A stretch of 7,875 bases of DNA from Syntrophaceae bacterium. GTDB lineage: Bacteria; Desulfobacterota; Syntrophia; Syntrophales; UBA2185. The position numbers and the translations under genes were made by a program. The notes below the pieces were generated by a model. The model saw nothing but the letters and a program-made list of their open reading frames with translations. It made no database searches and was not told where the DNA came from. The first letter of the stretch is position 1, and each line of letters begins with the position of its first letter. The DNA lies in the NCBI GenBank assembly GCA_017885225.1, contig JAFNGM010000047.1, forward strand, positions 1 to 7,875. Reading direction: 5' to 3'. Shown here piece after piece: positions 7,201 through 7,875 of this stretch.

Positions 7201-7770
7201 CTCAACGAATACGAAGAGCTTAAAGAACGCTATGACTTCCTTACAAAGCAAGTTGCAGATCTTAATACGGCCCTGGATGCGCTCCAAGCAACCATAACAA
7301 AGATAAATACCATATCCCGCAAGCGATTCGCAGAGACTTTTGAGGCAGTCAATCAGTGTTTCAAAGAAGTGTTCGCAAGAATCTTTCCCGGCGGCAAAGG
7401 TGAACTGAAGCTGACGGATGAAACAGACATGCTGGAAACAGGCGTTGATATTGATATTCTTATTCCTGGCAAGCGTGCGCAGAGTATCAGCCTCTTATCG
7501 GGCGGTGAAAAATCCCTTGCCGCCGTTGCCCTCATTTTCGCGATCCTGGCGTATCGGCCTGTTCCATTTCTGATATTGGATGAGGTTGACGCCGCTCTTG
7601 ACGACGCCAATATTTCCCTTTTCAGCAATCTCGTCAAAGATATCTCCGCAGGTTCTCAGATAGTCATGGTCACCCACAACAAGAAAACCATGGAGGCCGC
7701 TGAATATCTCTTCGGCGTCACAATGCAGAAACAGGGCATTTCCACTATGGTTTCCGTATCGCTGAACTGA
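4204..7770 (+). CDS. smc: Chromosome segregation ATPase SMC (bacterial condensin)
   Basis: SMC dimerises at a hinge, folds into long coiled-coil arms, and with ScpA and ScpB extrudes and organises DNA loops for chromosome segregation. The 1188 residues match the usual bacterial length, so the gene is intact. The N-terminal ATPase half has Walker A GPNGCGKS (31-38) and the Q-loop glutamine Q146, followed by the family stretch PEERRQFIEDAAGI. Coiled coil runs from about 170 to 510, with many Glu, Lys and Leu residues. The hinge spans about 533 to 670 (from FLGLVADII to GVLSGG), and the returning coiled coil about 680 to 1030. The C-terminal ATPase half has the ABC signature LLSGGEKS (1097-1104), Walker B FLILDEVD (1122-1129) with catalytic E1127, the D-loop LDDAN, and the switch histidine in MVTHN. 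These place it with Smc rather than MukB or Rad50. The start leaves the normal KKLEIAGFKSF opening; its Shine-Dalgarno is weak (GGA at 4188-4190). scpA and scpB are not in the window. Confidence 0.97.
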   Translation: MRLKKLEIAGFKSFRDRIVVDFSHGISAIVGPNGCGKSNIVDAIRWVMGEQRVKALRGKKMDDVIFHGAVNAAPVGMAEVSITMESNGRQFPGAYAECNEVMISRKLFREGESEYTINKVPCRLLDVRDFFLSTGLGTRTYSVVEQNNIADLVEAKPEERRQFIEDAAGISKYKIRKEAASRKMDATRHNILRLNDIIREVKSQLNAVSRQAKRAEQYKTLKKEIKEAELTLALHTYTDLSDQKETLQKKRDSLSRKEMEVKSHVQELEASIEGLKAEVFEKEVSVSEYQEKLYEIKNSIGGKEQSIKYLNDKIKDMAAQKQKNISEIELLRNKQENLLKETDTLAIKVGKSGEKIQDVSNNVRKNQMTLEELKGATKSLYAELEEEKVELIDIVTEKAKAKNSLLGLTKGLEDIRKRKERDVREINDNRERLAASQRTLTHLKSELHTNEKALTQLAEKEKLISQEHEQAKYDLQVIDDCLSEKKEETGRKSSRLSSLRELQESYAWCSEGTKSIMKAEKVDHLHMLPRETFLGLVADIIDVPEQYETAVESVLGEKLQYIVVKHQRDGVHAIEYLKSLSLGRGSFVPLEVRNHYAGAEAEHLGEAVRLIDMVNVHEGFEKIAEYLLGDVVLIPNLLSGISLWERNGFRGTLVTSEGDIINPHGVLSGGSRTNGEKSHLRNKREIIELEEEVNQLHAGLAEEVKKKKETALLIQQREEEFLELRSEIRTLELQVHGKIKDGERFEAEIKGFEQRIKILNFSYENLQSEEAGILEEIDTTKKDIIDTETKEHTVHRAISSLQEKYEGLKGAAEEQEGCLTSEKVLLASLEEKRTADLKTIERLEADRESTAREIDARTRELAQSDHEVEDLTNQIGAEQDLLEQLSAKHEEVEETLSGIKIVQQERESLLRSGEANIREVKKTLDQIVKESTELEMEYREHSYQMDGLRKGIEGKYYIDLEPLTIGFQRLEEEYIQELSSKLHKDRQFVENFGEVNLLALNEYEELKERYDFLTKQVADLNTALDALQATITKINTISRKRFAETFEAVNQCFKEVFARIFPGGKGELKLTDETDMLETGVDIDILIPGKRAQSISLLSGGEKSLAAVALIFAILAYRPVPFLILDEVDAALDDANISLFSNLVKDISAGSQIVMVTHNKKTMEAAEYLFGVTMQKQGISTMVSVSLN

Positions 7771-7793
7771 CCCCCGCAGGCATGATTCCCCCC

Positions 7794-7823
7794 TTTACAT
7801 CTCCCGGTAAAAATTGTTATAAA
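7794..7823 (+). promoter_or_regulatory. Promoter reading out of the right edge
   Basis: TTTACA (7794-7799) and TATAAA (7818-7823) each match five of six consensus bases and are 18 nt apart. The start point would be near 7830. No coding start is visible in the remaining 45 bases, so the controlled gene, if any, lies beyond the window. It implies that the next gene is not simply part of an smc operon; I saw no clear smc terminator in 7771-7793. Confidence 0.5.
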
Positions 7824-7875
7824 AGGCTAAATTATCGAAAGATACCTTTGGCTCTATTGCCTTTATGTCATTCCG

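Noticed and set aside
7822..7864. AAAGGC / GCCTTT inverted repeat at the right edge
   Set aside because: Six base pairs separated by 31 nt are expected by chance, and the window ends before any context can be seen.

Overview
The window is ordinary-looking bacterial chromosome of moderate GC content with dense gene packing. It holds six protein genes: greA (minus strand), a three-gene plus-strand run of moaA, a class I SAM methyltransferase and an AmmeMemoRadiSam-type radical SAM enzyme (amrS), a small DUF2007-like gene (minus strand), and a complete smc (plus strand). I see no rRNA, tRNA, CRISPR array, insertion sequence, prophage gene or integration scar. Two oxygen-sensitive [4Fe-4S] radical SAM enzymes in one operon, the style of the GreA, DUF2007 and SMC proteins, and short GGATTCAA-type intergenic repeats suggest an anaerobic member of the old Deltaproteobacteria (Desulfobacterota, perhaps Syntrophia-like). 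That placement is an inference from impression, not from a search.

Left part (1-825): greA is read leftward from a good sigma70-type promoter (TTGACA, 17 nt, TAGAAG). It has a strong Shine-Dalgarno and ends at a long hairpin flanked by T-rich tracts on both sides. The divergent spacer also carries a weaker plus-strand promoter candidate for moaA, which favours an ATG start at 826 over a GTG at 742.

Middle part (826-3621): moaA makes the first intermediate of molybdenum cofactor synthesis. It is followed after 13 nt by a methyltransferase gene, which overlaps amrS by four bases (ATGA). The layout implies co-transcription and translational coupling. The methyltransferase and amrS have no assigned substrate, so this pair is the best candidate here for undescribed biochemistry. 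The partner families Memo and AMMECR1, and the other molybdenum cofactor genes, are not in the window.

Right part (3622-7875): a small DUF2007-like gene converges on amrS with only five bases between the stop codons. A 325-bp spacer then carries a palindromic cluster of short degenerate repeats and a good smc promoter. The smc gene encodes the full-length chromosome condensation ATPase and stands alone here. After smc comes a short tail with a convincing promoter pointing out of the window.
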